A stretch of DNA of 64,000 nt from Pseudevernia furfuracea (lineage: Eukaryota; Ascomycota; Lecanoromycetes; Lecanorales; Parmeliaceae). This document shows positions 34,669 through 46,158 of the stretch, one piece after another (position 1 is the first letter of the stretch; each line of letters begins with the position of its first letter). The DNA is taken from contig JAIUPT010000032.1 of assembly GCA_022315425.1 (NCBI GenBank), positions 1,290,501-1,354,500 of the forward strand. Reading direction: 5' to 3'. A model generated the notes under the pieces. The model was not told the origin of the DNA, searched no databases, and saw only the letters and a program-made list of their open reading frames with translations. A program made the translations under genes and the position numbers.

Positions 34669-37600
34669 ATGACACCAAGACGACAACTCTTTTACGGCCA
34701 GATGCCTGGCGCATACCCAGCTGCGGAAGACACAGAGGAGGAAACCTACCTGCAGATGATGAACAACCTCGCTGGTAAGTAGTGCAAGCCCTCAACGGTG
34801 TAGATCAATAACTGACATGGCGTAGAGGAGGAATGGAACGCGGTACCTCAGCAGTCTCAGCCTTCATACACAACAGGATTTCCTAGCCGCCAGCAACAGT
34901 ATGCTAGCCAAGCTGTGCGTGCAAAGCAGCCCAGCTACCAGAAGTCAGCCGTCCGTCAACACCCATATGCCAGACCGAGCGTGCCTGCACCAGGGAGACG
35001 TTATCAGACCTCAGCTTCTGGAAACAACGGTATGAGGCAGGCGGGCCCAATTAGGCACATTGCAAAGGTTCCCAATAGTCAAGGCCTTAGTAAGAGCCAG
35101 CTGGGTTTCAGTTACCAAGAGCCATCAGCTCAGCAACATGTTTCCAAGGACTACGAGGGATATACAAGACCTCATCAACCTTTTCATGACGCGCGAACTT
35201 CGAATTTCTTAGGGGATGAGCCATCACAAGGCAATTTTGGAAACGAGCATTTTCCTCTACCACAAACATACTCCAATTATGCCCAATCATCCATGCTGGA
35301 CGACCAATCCTCATACCAAGGTCAACAGTATGGCTCTTCCCAATCAAGCCGAGATCTTCAGTATGCGGCGTACGTGCAGAAGGCGGCCACTATGCACGGC
35401 CCGTCACCATACTTGGCTGCTTCTTCAAACAGTTATGCTGCCTCTGACGCTACGACAAGTGTCGCTGCCAATCACCATGAGAGTCGTCCTGCAACTGGAC
35501 CTACCAATCTAGAGCAGAACCCCGAGCTTCAGCCTGTTGTGAAAGAAGCGCAGAAACCCGACAAAGGCAAAAAGCAGAAGGTCACCAATGCTAAAGGGTC
35601 CAATGAGGAAAAGAAGCCAGTCAAGCCCAAGGGAAAAGGCCAGACACGGTTTCAGAATGGCCGACTTGAATGTGTTCCTGAACCTGACGGATTGGTTCAG
35701 CAATGGGGTAAGTCATCCTTCCACGATTTATACTAGTCTAACAGAACATAGAGCCCGCTGTCCGGATGGATGATTGCAGACGTGAGCTGATAGATCAGCA
35801 AAAGCGTTTAGCGGTCCAACTAGGGATGAGCTATCGTAAGTCACGCACAAGCCCACTCCGTGAGAGCCCAGCTAACAGGCATTAGGTCATCCAGATCCGG
35901 TAGGCACGGGAGTGGATGATGAGACCGCTTTCAAGGCCGAGCATGCAGACTGGGGCTCAGATCGCCAGCATCTTCCAGGGATATGCTGGCGCTACAACGA
36001 AGATCAAGAGCACAATCCCCGGCCTAGCAACAAACCAGGATTCATGCGGTTCAATGGTATGATCATTCTTGATCCGAATGACGACCCTGTCAAGGATTGG
36101 CCTCAGCTTCCCGCAACGCTCTCCTCGAAAACTCGAGGGTACAGACTCGAGATAATGTCCAGAGAGAATCCCCATCTGGAGTACAAAGATTGTAAGTGTG
36201 TTATTTCTTCAAGTGATCTTCAGATGCTGACGATGAGTAGTCTTAGCTCGCATGCCGAGTATGATTGAGAAGACCAGGAAGGATCAGGACACCAGAGAGA
36301 TCGAGACGGTAATGGAAGCGCCAGATCCTAATGTGGTGTGCAACATGCGCATGTTTCGGTTCCGAAAAGAAAAGGGGCTGCTTAGCTGGACCGAAAAGGG
36401 GAATACTAAGGTCATCGGAGAAGGCCTGGAGAAGCTGTTTGGGAATAGACTGATCAACAATTCGATGCAATCTTTCGGAAGAGATTTAGCGCCTTGGGAG
36501 CAAAAGGAGATCCGGAAAGGAAAGGATGCACAATTCCCGGAACCAAACTCAGCTGGTGGTCTCCAAACTCAAGCAGCGACCAAGAAGAGAACGAACAACG
36601 GTGCAACCAAGACCACACCGAAAAAGAACAATGCTAAGTTGCAAAAAGCTTCGCCACAAAAGCGTCCTCGTGAAGATGATGATGAAGATCTCGACTCCTC
36701 TGACGACCAGAATCTTGGACAAGCCACGGCAGCTTCATACCGCAAGCGACGTCGTAATGCTAGAGGGGAAGCATCTAAGCCTACTATAGATCTCGACAAA
36801 ATCGGATCAAATGTAACGCCACATGCTCCGAACCATCTTTCTGACGGATACTACGATGAAGGCGGCGAGAAGTCAGACGATGAAGACGATGACGACGACG
36901 ATGACGATGCAGAGTACGAGATTAGGACAAGTCGCCGTCGAATTCGTCCTCTGCCACCTAGGCGTGCTCGTGGAGGAGCTAAAAAGGTTCATCTTTTCGA
37001 TCCTGCCCATACGGAAGCGCAAGACCAAGGCACTTACGGGAATATTGGGTCCCAGCGAAATACAACAGATGGGGATGCGGACGAAGACATGATGGACATC
37101 GACGACTCGGCGGATGTCCCGAGCAGCGGGAAAGCTCACGCATCCGTTGAAGACGATGTCGAGGAAGATGTCGAAGATGATGATGATGATGAGGATGAGG
37201 ATGTAGTATCCCTTGCACTCCAAGAGACGGACTTGGAGCGGCATCGGAGACTGACGAGGGAATTTCTCGGGGAAGAGGACGACTTCTTTTTCAAACCCGA
37301 TTCCGATGCTCAGTGGAGTGCTCCACTCCTTTTCCCTTCTCATCCAACTGAGTGTCCTGTACAGGGTAACCACCGATGCACACTGACTCGGCCAACGGTA
37401 GAAGCAAACCGAGGGGAGGACGAAGACGAGGACGACTCTCCTCCAACTCCATTTGTACATCATGCTTGGACTGCTCCGTCAAACAACGCGGAGATCGAGA
37501 GTCTTCAGGACGCATTGTCGTCGACACGGGAGATCTTCTTCGCTTGGACTGGGGAGGAGGCTCCAGGGACTAATATGAACCAGAGCTACGGGTCCCAATT

Positions 37601-37775
37601 CCAGGAGATCTTGACGACGTTCAACAATTGGTGGGACGAAAACTCCGACGAGCCCCCACCGGGTTTGATTGGGGCGGTGCATTTCGGGGCATCGATCTAT
37701 GACTGGCACCATCCACAAAAAGACTCACTGTACTATGAGGCTTTCAAGAAAAACGGGTATGGTGGACGTCGTTGA
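34669..37775 (+). CDS. array family member 8
   Basis: Exons 34669-34774, 34826-35707, 35752-35835, 35886-36191 and 36241-37775 sum to 970 aa. It is the cleanest family example. It has a Gln/Tyr/Ser-rich N-terminus and a Lys-rich stretch near 270-300. The Trp motif V-Q-Q-W is followed by a phase-1 intron, then the 84-nt helical exon (P-A-V-R-M-D-D-C-R-R-E-L) and a phase-1 intron before H-P-D-P. The core has M-I-I-L-D-P-N-D-D-P-V-K-D-W (about 414), L-P-A-T-L-S-S-K, then F-L-A-R-M-P after the last intron. Basic motifs Q-K-R-P-R-E-D and Y-R-K-R-R-R-N lie near 598 and 625. Long Asp/Glu runs span about 585-790. The C-terminal block is at about 869-945 (F-F-A-W-T-G, S-Y-G-S-Q-F, F-N-N-W-W). Nuclear localisation is inferred; the biochemical role is unknown. 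Confidence 0.9.
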
Positions 37776-38690
37776 GACAACGGGCAGATTCTCGTGATGC
37801 CAGGACCGCTGCACGTCATAGAAGGGGCGGCTCGTCGATCTATCAGACCGGTCAGGATCAAGGCTCGAGGATGTTTTAGGAAGAGGCATTAAGGCGATGA
37901 TGATAGGTTGAGGCGGAGAAGCGCATAAGCATCTCGGAATTTTCTTCAGGACGGTCCTTTCAAAGGATGTTATTTGCGACGTTTTCAGAGGCTTGTGGCA
38001 ATATTCATGGATTGAGCGGGGAGTTCATAATGGTTTCAGGGTTTTTTTTTTCACGGATTTCCAGATATAGGGTAATTTGAAGGGTTTTCAGTGCCTCATC
38101 AAAGGCGTTGCTAGCATCATCTTGAGGTCGTTGTGATGGGTTGTAAGAGGATCGAGCCAATGTCATGCATAGAGAGGGGGGCTACCCCGGCGAAGATCAA
38201 AGTTCCCCTGAACTGTTGGCACTTTTCCTCTTAGTACGCGTGTGCGAATGGAGAACATGAGCTTCTCTCTATGCATGACTTTTGCTACATTTCCGTAGCA
38301 TAGATCCCCAACTCAAAAATACCACCATGTCTAACTCATCCGTTTTTTAGTTATGACCATTGAAATTGAATTTAGTCCCATAGAAGGTCTTTTCGTTTCG
38401 CAAAGGATCAATTCAAGTTCAAAGTGAGAGCTGAATCTGACATTGCAAAGTAGTGTCGTCTGATATCAACGGAGTATTTGCCGGGTCAATGCCTCCTGAG
38501 GGGCAAGCGAACAAGATCTACGTGTGACACAATCTCAGATGTCAACACATCTGCCTTCGAATGTAGAGCTGGTCGCAAAACCCGGTGTTTCTTGTTGATC
38601 TCAATCCTTCAACTCAGTCACATCGCTCACTCAGTCAGCACCATCCTGCGCTCCTTTCCTTGTATCATTCGCAACTTCGCAATCATCTCC
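37776..38690. other. intergenic with short inverted repeat
   Basis: A perfect 15-bp inverted repeat lies at 38162-38176 / 38265-38279 (CTCTCTATGCATGAC on the right), enclosing about 88 bp. The same 15-mer recurs at 13680-13694. This may be a very small MITE-like unit. No gene is supported. Confidence 0.45.
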
Positions 38691-39911
38691 ATGGTATCGC
38701 CACAACCCCACATTCAACTAGGGTTCAACAACAGTCGAAGCAACATGGCTGCTCAAAGTAGCATTTCACAACACTCCTCCCACTTGGCCGGAACCCTCCA
38801 ACCTGCACCAGCAGTCGCTTCAGGTGTCATACCAGGCCCATCCGCACCCTTGCAAACGAACCAGCCTGGCAGCATCCCACAGGTCAACGCTATGTACGCA
38901 CTAGACTCGCGCCAGCAAAAGCCGAGCACCTGGGACGAGGTTAACCGGCTCCAGGAAGCATTGAAGCCATCTGTTCGGAGCTTCTCGCGCGTTACAGCAA
39001 GATCGCCTTCATCCGTCCCTGGCTCTCCCTGGCTGTCTTACGCATCACAACTCGAGATTCTTCAGGGCGAATCGGATCGATTTTGGGGCGCAGATCGACG
39101 CCCCGGAGCTCCTCCTAAACTTGCTGGACTTGCTGCATGGAGAGGTGGGATCTTGATGGTCGGTAAAGCAGGATTCCATATCACGGAAGAGATGACAGAA
39201 GAGTTCACGCACGCAAAATTACGCGGAAAGCGGCATTACGCCGACTGGCATCAAGACGAGTTCGTTGAGCAGGCGCAGAACGATTTCCAGAGTATCTATT
39301 TGGCAGCAGACGCCCGACGAGAGAAGCTTAGAGCACAAGCCGCGGAGGGAATAGGGCAACAAGTTATCTCCGAGAAGATCACCGCGATCCTCGATAATAT
39401 TGTCGCACGGGATCCGGAGCGATATTTGGCATGGCTGTCGACCATGGGATATTTCTACTTCACGTTGAATGATCATAATCCTTACGCTTTTTCTTGGGAA
39501 GACTGGTGCACATGGAAAGCTCCAAGGAGTTTTGAGGTGTGCTGCAAGCAAGCTTCTGTTTTGAGCAGGCCGCCAATGGGCCCTGGATCCATCGACAGAA
39601 CCAAATACGGGCCTCCAGGCGACAGACCAGCCATTACTCTTGAGGAAGCTAAGAAGGGTAACAGAAGGGCGATGGAGTTCCGATACACTGCTGATGGAAT
39701 GGAGGTTTCTCAGAAGGAGAAAGCCCAGTATTGCATCATTAATGGTGAAGCTACGTCGCGGGAGGCAACAGCACACTATCATGCAATTCGAGGGGGAGAT
39801 GTCTGGCTCTTTGAGCCGATGAGCTCCGTCATGAAAGCATTTAATGACCCGAGTCGCAAAAGAGATGCAGAGATCGAGGCGAACTTTCGTTACTGGCGAT
39901 GTCGATGGTGA
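38691..39911 (+). CDS. array family member 9, block moved to the N-terminal side
   Basis: A single exon of 406 aa from the first in-frame ATG (38691); the frame is open further upstream but only with non-ATG codons. Residues about 72-150 match the C-terminal block of the other members: W-D-E-V-N-R-L-Q-E-A-L, then L-S-Y-A-S-Q-L-E-I-L-Q, D-R-F-W, and P-P-K-L-A-G-L-A-A-W. Here the block is followed by about 250 residues of helical, charged, unrecognised sequence (F-V-E-Q-A-Q-N-D-F-Q, W-L-S-T-M-G-Y-F-Y-F). The core L-D-x-x-x-x-P-V-K-D and F-L-A-R-M-P segments are absent and no introns are needed. It closes the array on its right side. Confidence 0.78.
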   Translation: MVSPQPHIQLGFNNSRSNMAAQSSISQHSSHLAGTLQPAPAVASGVIPGPSAPLQTNQPGSIPQVNAMYALDSRQQKPSTWDEVNRLQEALKPSVRSFSRVTARSPSSVPGSPWLSYASQLEILQGESDRFWGADRRPGAPPKLAGLAAWRGGILMVGKAGFHITEEMTEEFTHAKLRGKRHYADWHQDEFVEQAQNDFQSIYLAADARREKLRAQAAEGIGQQVISEKITAILDNIVARDPERYLAWLSTMGYFYFTLNDHNPYAFSWEDWCTWKAPRSFEVCCKQASVLSRPPMGPGSIDRTKYGPPGDRPAITLEEAKKGNRRAMEFRYTADGMEVSQKEKAQYCIINGEATSREATAHYHAIRGGDVWLFEPMSSVMKAFNDPSRKRDAEIEANFRYWRCRW

Positions 39912-40487
39912 TATGCATCGAGGGCTCGTCTCGATCCTGGTACTCATTCGCATGGTCGTGTCTCCTGGAAAGTATCACGCTTCGCCCATCACTATCTGAC
40001 ACAGTTCCTAGGACCATGGTTTGGGCCCATGGGCTTACGATCTCGCTTGTTTGGACCTATTGGAGTCTTTTCGCGCTCAACGTTCTGCCACTATTATAAC
40101 CCAGAGCCTCAACATGCCAATCGATACCATCGCCCTTGTCCAATATCTCGGGTTATATCGTTGAGTTCAGTCAGAGAAGGAAGATTGGAATTATGAGGAA
40201 GCTAACACGGGGGAAGGTGACAACAGTGCATGGCCATAGACTTTGATCATAGAAGTTTTATTGATGTTGAATCCATTGTCGCGTCATGCTGTTGTCCACA
40301 GTGGGTGACTGGAGAACAGTGGCAAAAAGGATGCCTAGCCCTACGTTAAAGCAAAATTTGCTAGCGCTCTTTTCTCGAACGCTAATATTCAACGGGTCTA
40401 GGGTAGTTTCAAACATAGGTGACTCTTGGCATTGAATACCTTATGATATTGGGAAACGGCGTGACAATCTCTGGAGTGCATAATGCC
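39912..40487. other. intergenic, no gene seen
   Basis: Boundary between the lineage-specific array and conserved housekeeping sequence. An alternative in-frame ATG for the next gene lies at 40443. Confidence 0.5.
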
Positions 40488-42085
40488 ATGGCCGTCGAAC
40501 CCTCCTTCCCCACTTCTATATCCTCGCTGCTCCTTCCCTCCGCTTCCCAAAACTTCTCCAGTACCCTTTCCTCCCTGAAACGTTCCACGCTCTCTGTCAC
40601 CAACCGCCTACATTCGATCCATAAGGACTCGCTCTTTATCCAGAGCGTGGCCTCCAACTACGATCTTCCCCTTGTTGCCAACGAGCGCTGCGGTAGTTGG
40701 TACATTCCTCCAGAGCAGAAGGCCGGCAGTGCCTACTTCAAGAGCACGGATGGACATTGGGGACAGTGGAGCTTTAGTGCAAGGCGCTTGAACTTGCAGA
40801 TGCTGGATATGATAGGCAGATCCGGTGGGTGGGTAAGGATCACGACCTGAAATTCATGACTGACGGGTCGTGGGGATGTGGGCTGATGGGCGCTATAGAT
40901 GCATTATAGTCGACTCCACACGGAGAGGTAAAAGCATGCCTGATGCATTGAGCAAGACTATACCCATCTGGTGTGCTGTGATCAATCGATTGCTATTCGA
41001 GGAGTTGCATGAAAGTCACAAGCTGGGTACGCCGAAGGAGGTCGTGGGGGCATCGGAGCATGCCCACATTGAGGCGCTTCTCTATGAGTTTGTTAAGAAT
41101 GTGAAGGTAGATACAATTTCATGCCCCAAGCTGTGAAACTTCGAAGCTGAAAAAATAGGATCTCGACCTTGACATATGCTCCCTACGCTCAGTCTTGAAA
41201 AAACCACTCAGACCATCCTGGGTCACCCCCGATTCGACGTTTACACACGAGTTCATTCCTTCTGCGAATTATCACACCATGATCTGCTGTACAGCATCCA
41301 GACGCGTATTCGGCGCAGAAATGACGGAAGATGGGTACATTCAAGGAGCTGGAGATGACAGCGAAGGCTGGTCCAGTGGCCTGACGCCAACCCTGTTCTG
41401 GAGCCATAGTGAACAGCTTTTAGCAGCAGTCGAGGAGGACATTCCGAATCTCATTCACGACTTGAACACAACAGATCAGGGTCATGACGCTGCTGATAGT
41501 GATGCTGTGAAGGTTGATCCTACGAGGCTTTACATTGGGGCTTTGAAGAGCGCTGCGCAAGCCGAGCAGTATGATGGTATCGTCATCTGCGGTGGCACTG
41601 CGTCCCCCAAGCCAGATCAAGAGACCAAAGACCATATGGGAAAGAGAGCCCTGTATCTACTGTGTGGTGATGGGAAGCCAGGCAGTCGAGCTCTTCGCTC
41701 TCAGTTACCTCGCATCCCTCCATTCATTGCCGGTCTTCCGGACTATGGCTCACCACCAAAGATTCTCTTCGTGTGCCCCACAGGAAAGGATCTGTGTGTT
41801 GGCATTGCGCTGGCGGTCCTTTGCCTGTTCTTTGAAGATGATTGTATGTGGCGCTGATGGTCTTCTATCCGCCTTTTCATTACATAGCCTTTATTGCTTT
41901 CCCACACCTATTAGCTGACCTTTGTTTCTGCAGACCGTTTCAGCCGCCGTGCGACCAGCACGTCAATCGACAAGGCTCTTGTTCGCCGACGTCTGGCCAC
42001 AATCACAACAGCAAAGCCTGATACCAACCCCTCGCGCTCGACCCTACAAAGTGTGCATTCTTTCCTAATGCCTAGGCTTGACTGA
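40488..42085 (+). CDS. RIT1: initiator tRNA A64 2'-O-ribosylphosphate transferase (Rit1-like)
   Basis: Exons 40488-40828, 40899-41106, 41159-41843 and 41934-42085 give 461 aa. Rit1 adds a ribosyl phosphate to position 64 of cytosolic initiator tRNA-Met, keeping it out of elongation. Family motifs seen: L-P-L-V-A-N-E-R-C-G-S-W-Y-I-P-P near residue 60, G-S-A-Y-F-K-S-T-D-G-H, then after the first splice C-I-I-V-D-S-T-R-R-G-K-S-M-P-D-A-L-S-K-T-I-P-I-W. A G-A-G-D-D-x-E-x-W segment follows, then a C-terminal domain with P-T-G-K-D-L-x-V-G (phosphatase-like loop) and N-P-S-R-x-T-L-Q-S-V. The ATG at 40488 has the better context (GCCATGG) than the in-frame one at 40443. This is a conserved gene outside the array. 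Confidence 0.93.
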
Positions 42086-42871
42086 AATCTTTGCCCACTG
42101 CCCCACTGATCTCATTAATGAGGACCGGCGGCCCCGACCACTATAATTAAGCAGACGCCATCAGAAAACCCACCTCGCAACGCTTAGCCAACACAAGGGT
42201 GCCAGTATTGTTTGGAGTTACATGGAGGACCACTTGGCAGGAGGAGAATGGCGGTATTCAGAATCAGCAGCAAATCATGAGCAGTGGGGCTACGACTGGT
42301 CAAACAATGACAACACTCTAAATGAAAAGCGTCAATGCGGCTTCTCGCAATCCTAGCAATCTACGTAGAGAGTATTGAAGGGGACAACCCTAGCGGATAC
42401 AGTTTCAACGAAGAAAGGCATAGCCACCTTGTTCGCACGAAGGGCGAAAACCCTAAACGCAGTTCCTGGTCCCAATGCATGCCTAGGCTGTTAATCATCG
42501 AGGTTTTGCTCTCAGTTCCAAGGCCATCCTCTTGCTTTGATGGTCTCAATAACGATGAGCTTTAGACTTGCCGTCCACGGCTTCGAGGCCTCGAGGGAAA
42601 TGGGATTCGCCAGCTGTCTTAGGGATCATGCCCACCTTCGACGAGCATGAGCCGCTTACTTTACATTTCCATAGGACTCGGGCCTAGTGTTGCCTTTCAA
42701 ATAAGGTAATTTTCGGTTTTGATACCGCAAATTATCTACAAAGAGAGCTCAAGCGTGGCAAATGACCGGACTTTTCTAGATTAGAAGCTCGTGAGTCTCG
42801 ATATTGCCGAATCAAGCAGAGCAGCTTGTCAAGAAAATTCTTTCGGGAAATCCCACACGTCTACTTGAGTT
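42086..42871. other. intergenic, no gene seen
   Basis: 3' flanks of two converging genes; nothing recognisable. Confidence 0.5.
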
Positions 42872-44801
42872 CTAGATGACACGCAGGTCATCATCTTCCT
42901 TTTTCCAATCCTTCTCCCCAATAGCTTCTCGCTCGACATCGTCATCGACGGCCTTACCTTCAATTGTCACCGAGGTACCCTGCTCACCTTCATACACCTC
43001 ATCCGGCAAGACCGCTCGCGAGATCATCGTCTCTGTCGGTGGGAAGACCGTTGAGAGGACCACATATATTAGCGACGTGATAACGAAACCTAGGATCCAG
43101 GCGAACGTATATGGTCTTTTTCCAACACCCACGTTGACAGAGGGATTGATGCTGTTGATGAAGCCTGGTAAGTTGGGAGCTACACCCACTACGAAGGCGG
43201 TGATGGCGCGCCAGTTTATGCCGTAGGTGTATCGGTAGATACTGTCACGACCAGTGAGCACGTCTTCCGTGACGAAGGGGTGGGGCGTCGTATATACCCT
43301 TCAGGATGATACAAAGCAATAACATCGTACTTCATCCTGTGAACCCACCAGAAATCCCACACCAAGATCGAGGCAATCGGCCCCAAAAAGACACTATAAG
43401 CCGACATGAAGTTCAGAAAGCCACTTGCGGTTGCCAGGATCTTCCAGGGTACCATGACCCACGCTATCAGGGCACAAATCAGCTGGCCACGTCGAATGTT
43501 GATATACGACGGGAACAACGCAGCCAGGTCGTTAGCCGCTGACAGACTATTCGCTGAAATGTTGACGCCCAATGCAGCAAGTGAGAAACAAAAAGCGGCA
43601 AAGAATTGACACGCTCGGTTCGGCCAATTAGCAATGAGGGTAGCAGGATTCCAATCCAGTGAGCCGTAATGTGCCTCCCCAGCAGAGGTACATGCAATGC
43701 CGATGAACGCGATGAACGTGAACACAATTGGCAGCATCGGAACATATAGCCACTGCCACTTAACGCTAGCCTTGCTATATCGCGAAAAGTCTGGCATGTT
43801 CACACTCAGCGTACTATAATTGCCAATGACCTAATCTCATTAGCATTGCTCTCAGACCTGAAAGTTGGGCATACTCACTGATGTGAGAGAGGATAGCCAG
43901 GCGTAAGAGTATGCAGATCCTCCTACGGTGGCCTTCGCGGTGGAAGAGAGCAGCGGGCCTCCTGTACCGCCTGTAGAGCGGAAAGCCCAGATGAGCATGG
44001 CGATGAAGCAGATAGGGACGAGGATGGACTTGGTGATGAAGAGATAGCGGAGGTTGTTGGGATGCATGTAGAGGAAGGGGATTTGGGCGAGCCAGACTAG
44101 CAGCGCTTTGTCAGCTTGCCACCATCCACAGGCATCCGTCAGCAGTACTCACATAAGAAGAACGACACCATTTGCGCTGTCGTAATGCCCTGGTCCGCAG
44201 CAATATGGTTCGGTAGCCTTCCGAAGCTTGGCCATATTGCCGTGATCATTACTTGAAAAACATCACCGCCGTTGACCGTCTGAATTGCAAACCAGAACAT
44301 CGCCAATATCACTCTTGATATTATAGCCACTAGAGCACTCATCAGCAGCCGTCAGTCACATCCATTCCCTCCCAGCCACGGGTATCTCATACCATAACTA
44401 CCCCAAAATCCCCACCCCGCCCTCGCCAGCACTGGAAACGGCGCATGATACAACACCCCCGTCGCCCCATTCAGACTTATCACCACACTGACAATCAGAA
44501 AGCCCGTCGCAACGATACCGAGCGCATCCCTGTATGACAAGCCGATGGCGAGGATGGAGGCTGCGAATTCCCACGTTGCGGCGTTGAAGGCGTCGGAGAA
44601 CCAGTAGGCTATGAGGGCGTAGACGGACCATTTCCTGTCGCCGCGTCGAATAGGATCGAGATCTAGATACCTTTAACTGGTCTGTGGTTTGAGAGGCGTA
44701 CGGAGAGAGAGGGAGGTGAAGGTACCTTTATTGCCCCACCTGCCCGCTCCCACTGCGCCGGCGAATGCGGACGGGATTTGCTCGACGCGCAATGAGGGCA
44801 T
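42872..44801 (-). CDS. NCS1-family nucleobase/allantoin-type permease
   Basis: Six exons in transcript order: 44801-44726, 44662-44393, 44329-44153, 44096-43879, 43830-43298 and 43241-42872 (547 aa). The product is a polytopic membrane protein of the NCS1 (Fur-type) family, which takes up uracil, allantoin, uridine or thiamine-like substrates by H+ symport. Motifs: N-K-D-L-D-P-I-R-R-G-D-R-K-W before the first membrane segment, F-N-A-A-T-W-E in segment 1, W-F-A-I-Q-T in the middle, N-Y-S-T-L-S-V-N-M-P-D-F-S-R-Y after exon 4, and G-I-N-W-R-A near the end. About 11-12 hydrophobic segments are visible. The acidic C-terminal tail with lysines would be cytosolic. All splice phases close. The substrate cannot be told from sequence alone. 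The length is normal for the family. Confidence 0.92.
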
Positions 44802-46158
44802 GTGGAACTTTGAATGGCGGGATCTGCTTGCCATCTCCCGGAGAATGCTGCTGGCTTGTAATCGTTGCTAGAGAAGAGGTCCATGGCGACGAGGTAGGAT
44901 TTAAGCCGTCTCTGGTACTGTTTATGGTGCCTTATCGAGACCGAGTCTGAGCGCTTATCGTCTTGCATTCATTAAGTAGCAGCGGCCCACTATCGCGGTA
45001 TCCCTTGTTCATGCAGCTGCCTCTTTGGGCCGGAGGAGGGAGGAGAAACCCTAAGGCTAGGCTTGATGGGAGGGGTGGCGATGGGGCTTAGGGGGCCTTT
45101 GTGGGAGCGTGAAAAGAGGAAATGGGGGAGAGATTCGCTTTCTTGCCTTCTCGCCGGAGAGTCTCTACTTTATCGAACGTCAAGACTTCTGCGCCGGAAT
45201 CTCGGATTTATTGCCCCGGGTGGAGGGGGAAATACCTGGACAATGCGCTTAGAAGTGCTTCGGGACTGCACTTGACCCCAGCCCACTCTGGGGGCCCAAT
45301 GCACGTTTCACGCCTAAGAGAGATCCTTTAGGTAAGATTCAATTCATGCTCCCAGTGAATGATTCTATGGCCCCACGCTACATGCGTTCCGAGAGAAGGG
45401 TTACGGCCCTGTCCAGGACTTTGAGTGCCAACCTCCATACGCTCTTGAAGCCTGCATTGCCAGCTTCAAATCTTGCTCATTCTTTGCAAACAGCTGTATC
45501 TGAGTCATCTGGACATCTGTCGTCCACTCTCAGCCTTGCTATGGCTCCTCGCTGTCCGCATAACGTCCTCGCTGCCAATCCAATGCTGATACTACTTCGC
45601 GAATTCCCCCATATCTTAAAGACACTTATGCCAAACATTCTTGATTACGGTATCTTCGGCAGCAAGACGGACAGACGGCAATCCAAGTGCAGGGCTGGCG
45701 GGTGTCGTTGGCGGAGGTACCTAGACGGCGGGCTGCCTTAGGGGGCCGGCTAATGCAAGTCAGCAGCAGGCTGGTGGTCAGGCCGCAAGAGCCAGTGGCT
45801 TTAACGACGATACCAGCCTTGTTCGTAACAGAATGCCATATGAAAGAATGGCGTGCTCCACTCGCAAGTCAAAAGCCTTCCGCTAGTGGCTGACCCGGGG
45901 TTTGCGGAGAGCTGTGTACTATACTGGGCCTACAAGGCTGCGACGAAAAAAACAGCCGGCCAGCCTTGTCGACTGTGCCTGCACGTCCAGCTAAGCCGCA
46001 GATCTAGGTGGGGCTGAGCTCGTCGAGATGGTGGATTCGGGACCACGACCTTTTCTCCTTCACCCTACTCGAAAGCTCTTGCCGTACTGACTACGTGTGC
46101 TCTACTCCGAATCATTCCGATTTCATCAACTCTAGTATCCTGTTCTTTCTGAGAGGAG
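44802..46158. other. intergenic with decayed MITE
   Basis: No gene is supported. It contains a decayed copy of the 290-bp MITE (45233-45439). The sequence around 45450-45980 has only weak open frames. Confidence 0.5.
45233..45439. mobile_element. degenerate MITE copy, left end lost
   Basis: A 21-nt exact match to the interior of the 12649-12938 MITE (TACCTGGACAATGCGCTTAG at 45233-45252, plus one more base). It ends in a recognisable right terminus at 45412-45439 (AGGACTTTGAGTGCCAACCT then CCATA), the counterpart of that element's right TIR. The left TIR is not recognisable. It shows that the family is dispersed and old. Confidence 0.65.
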
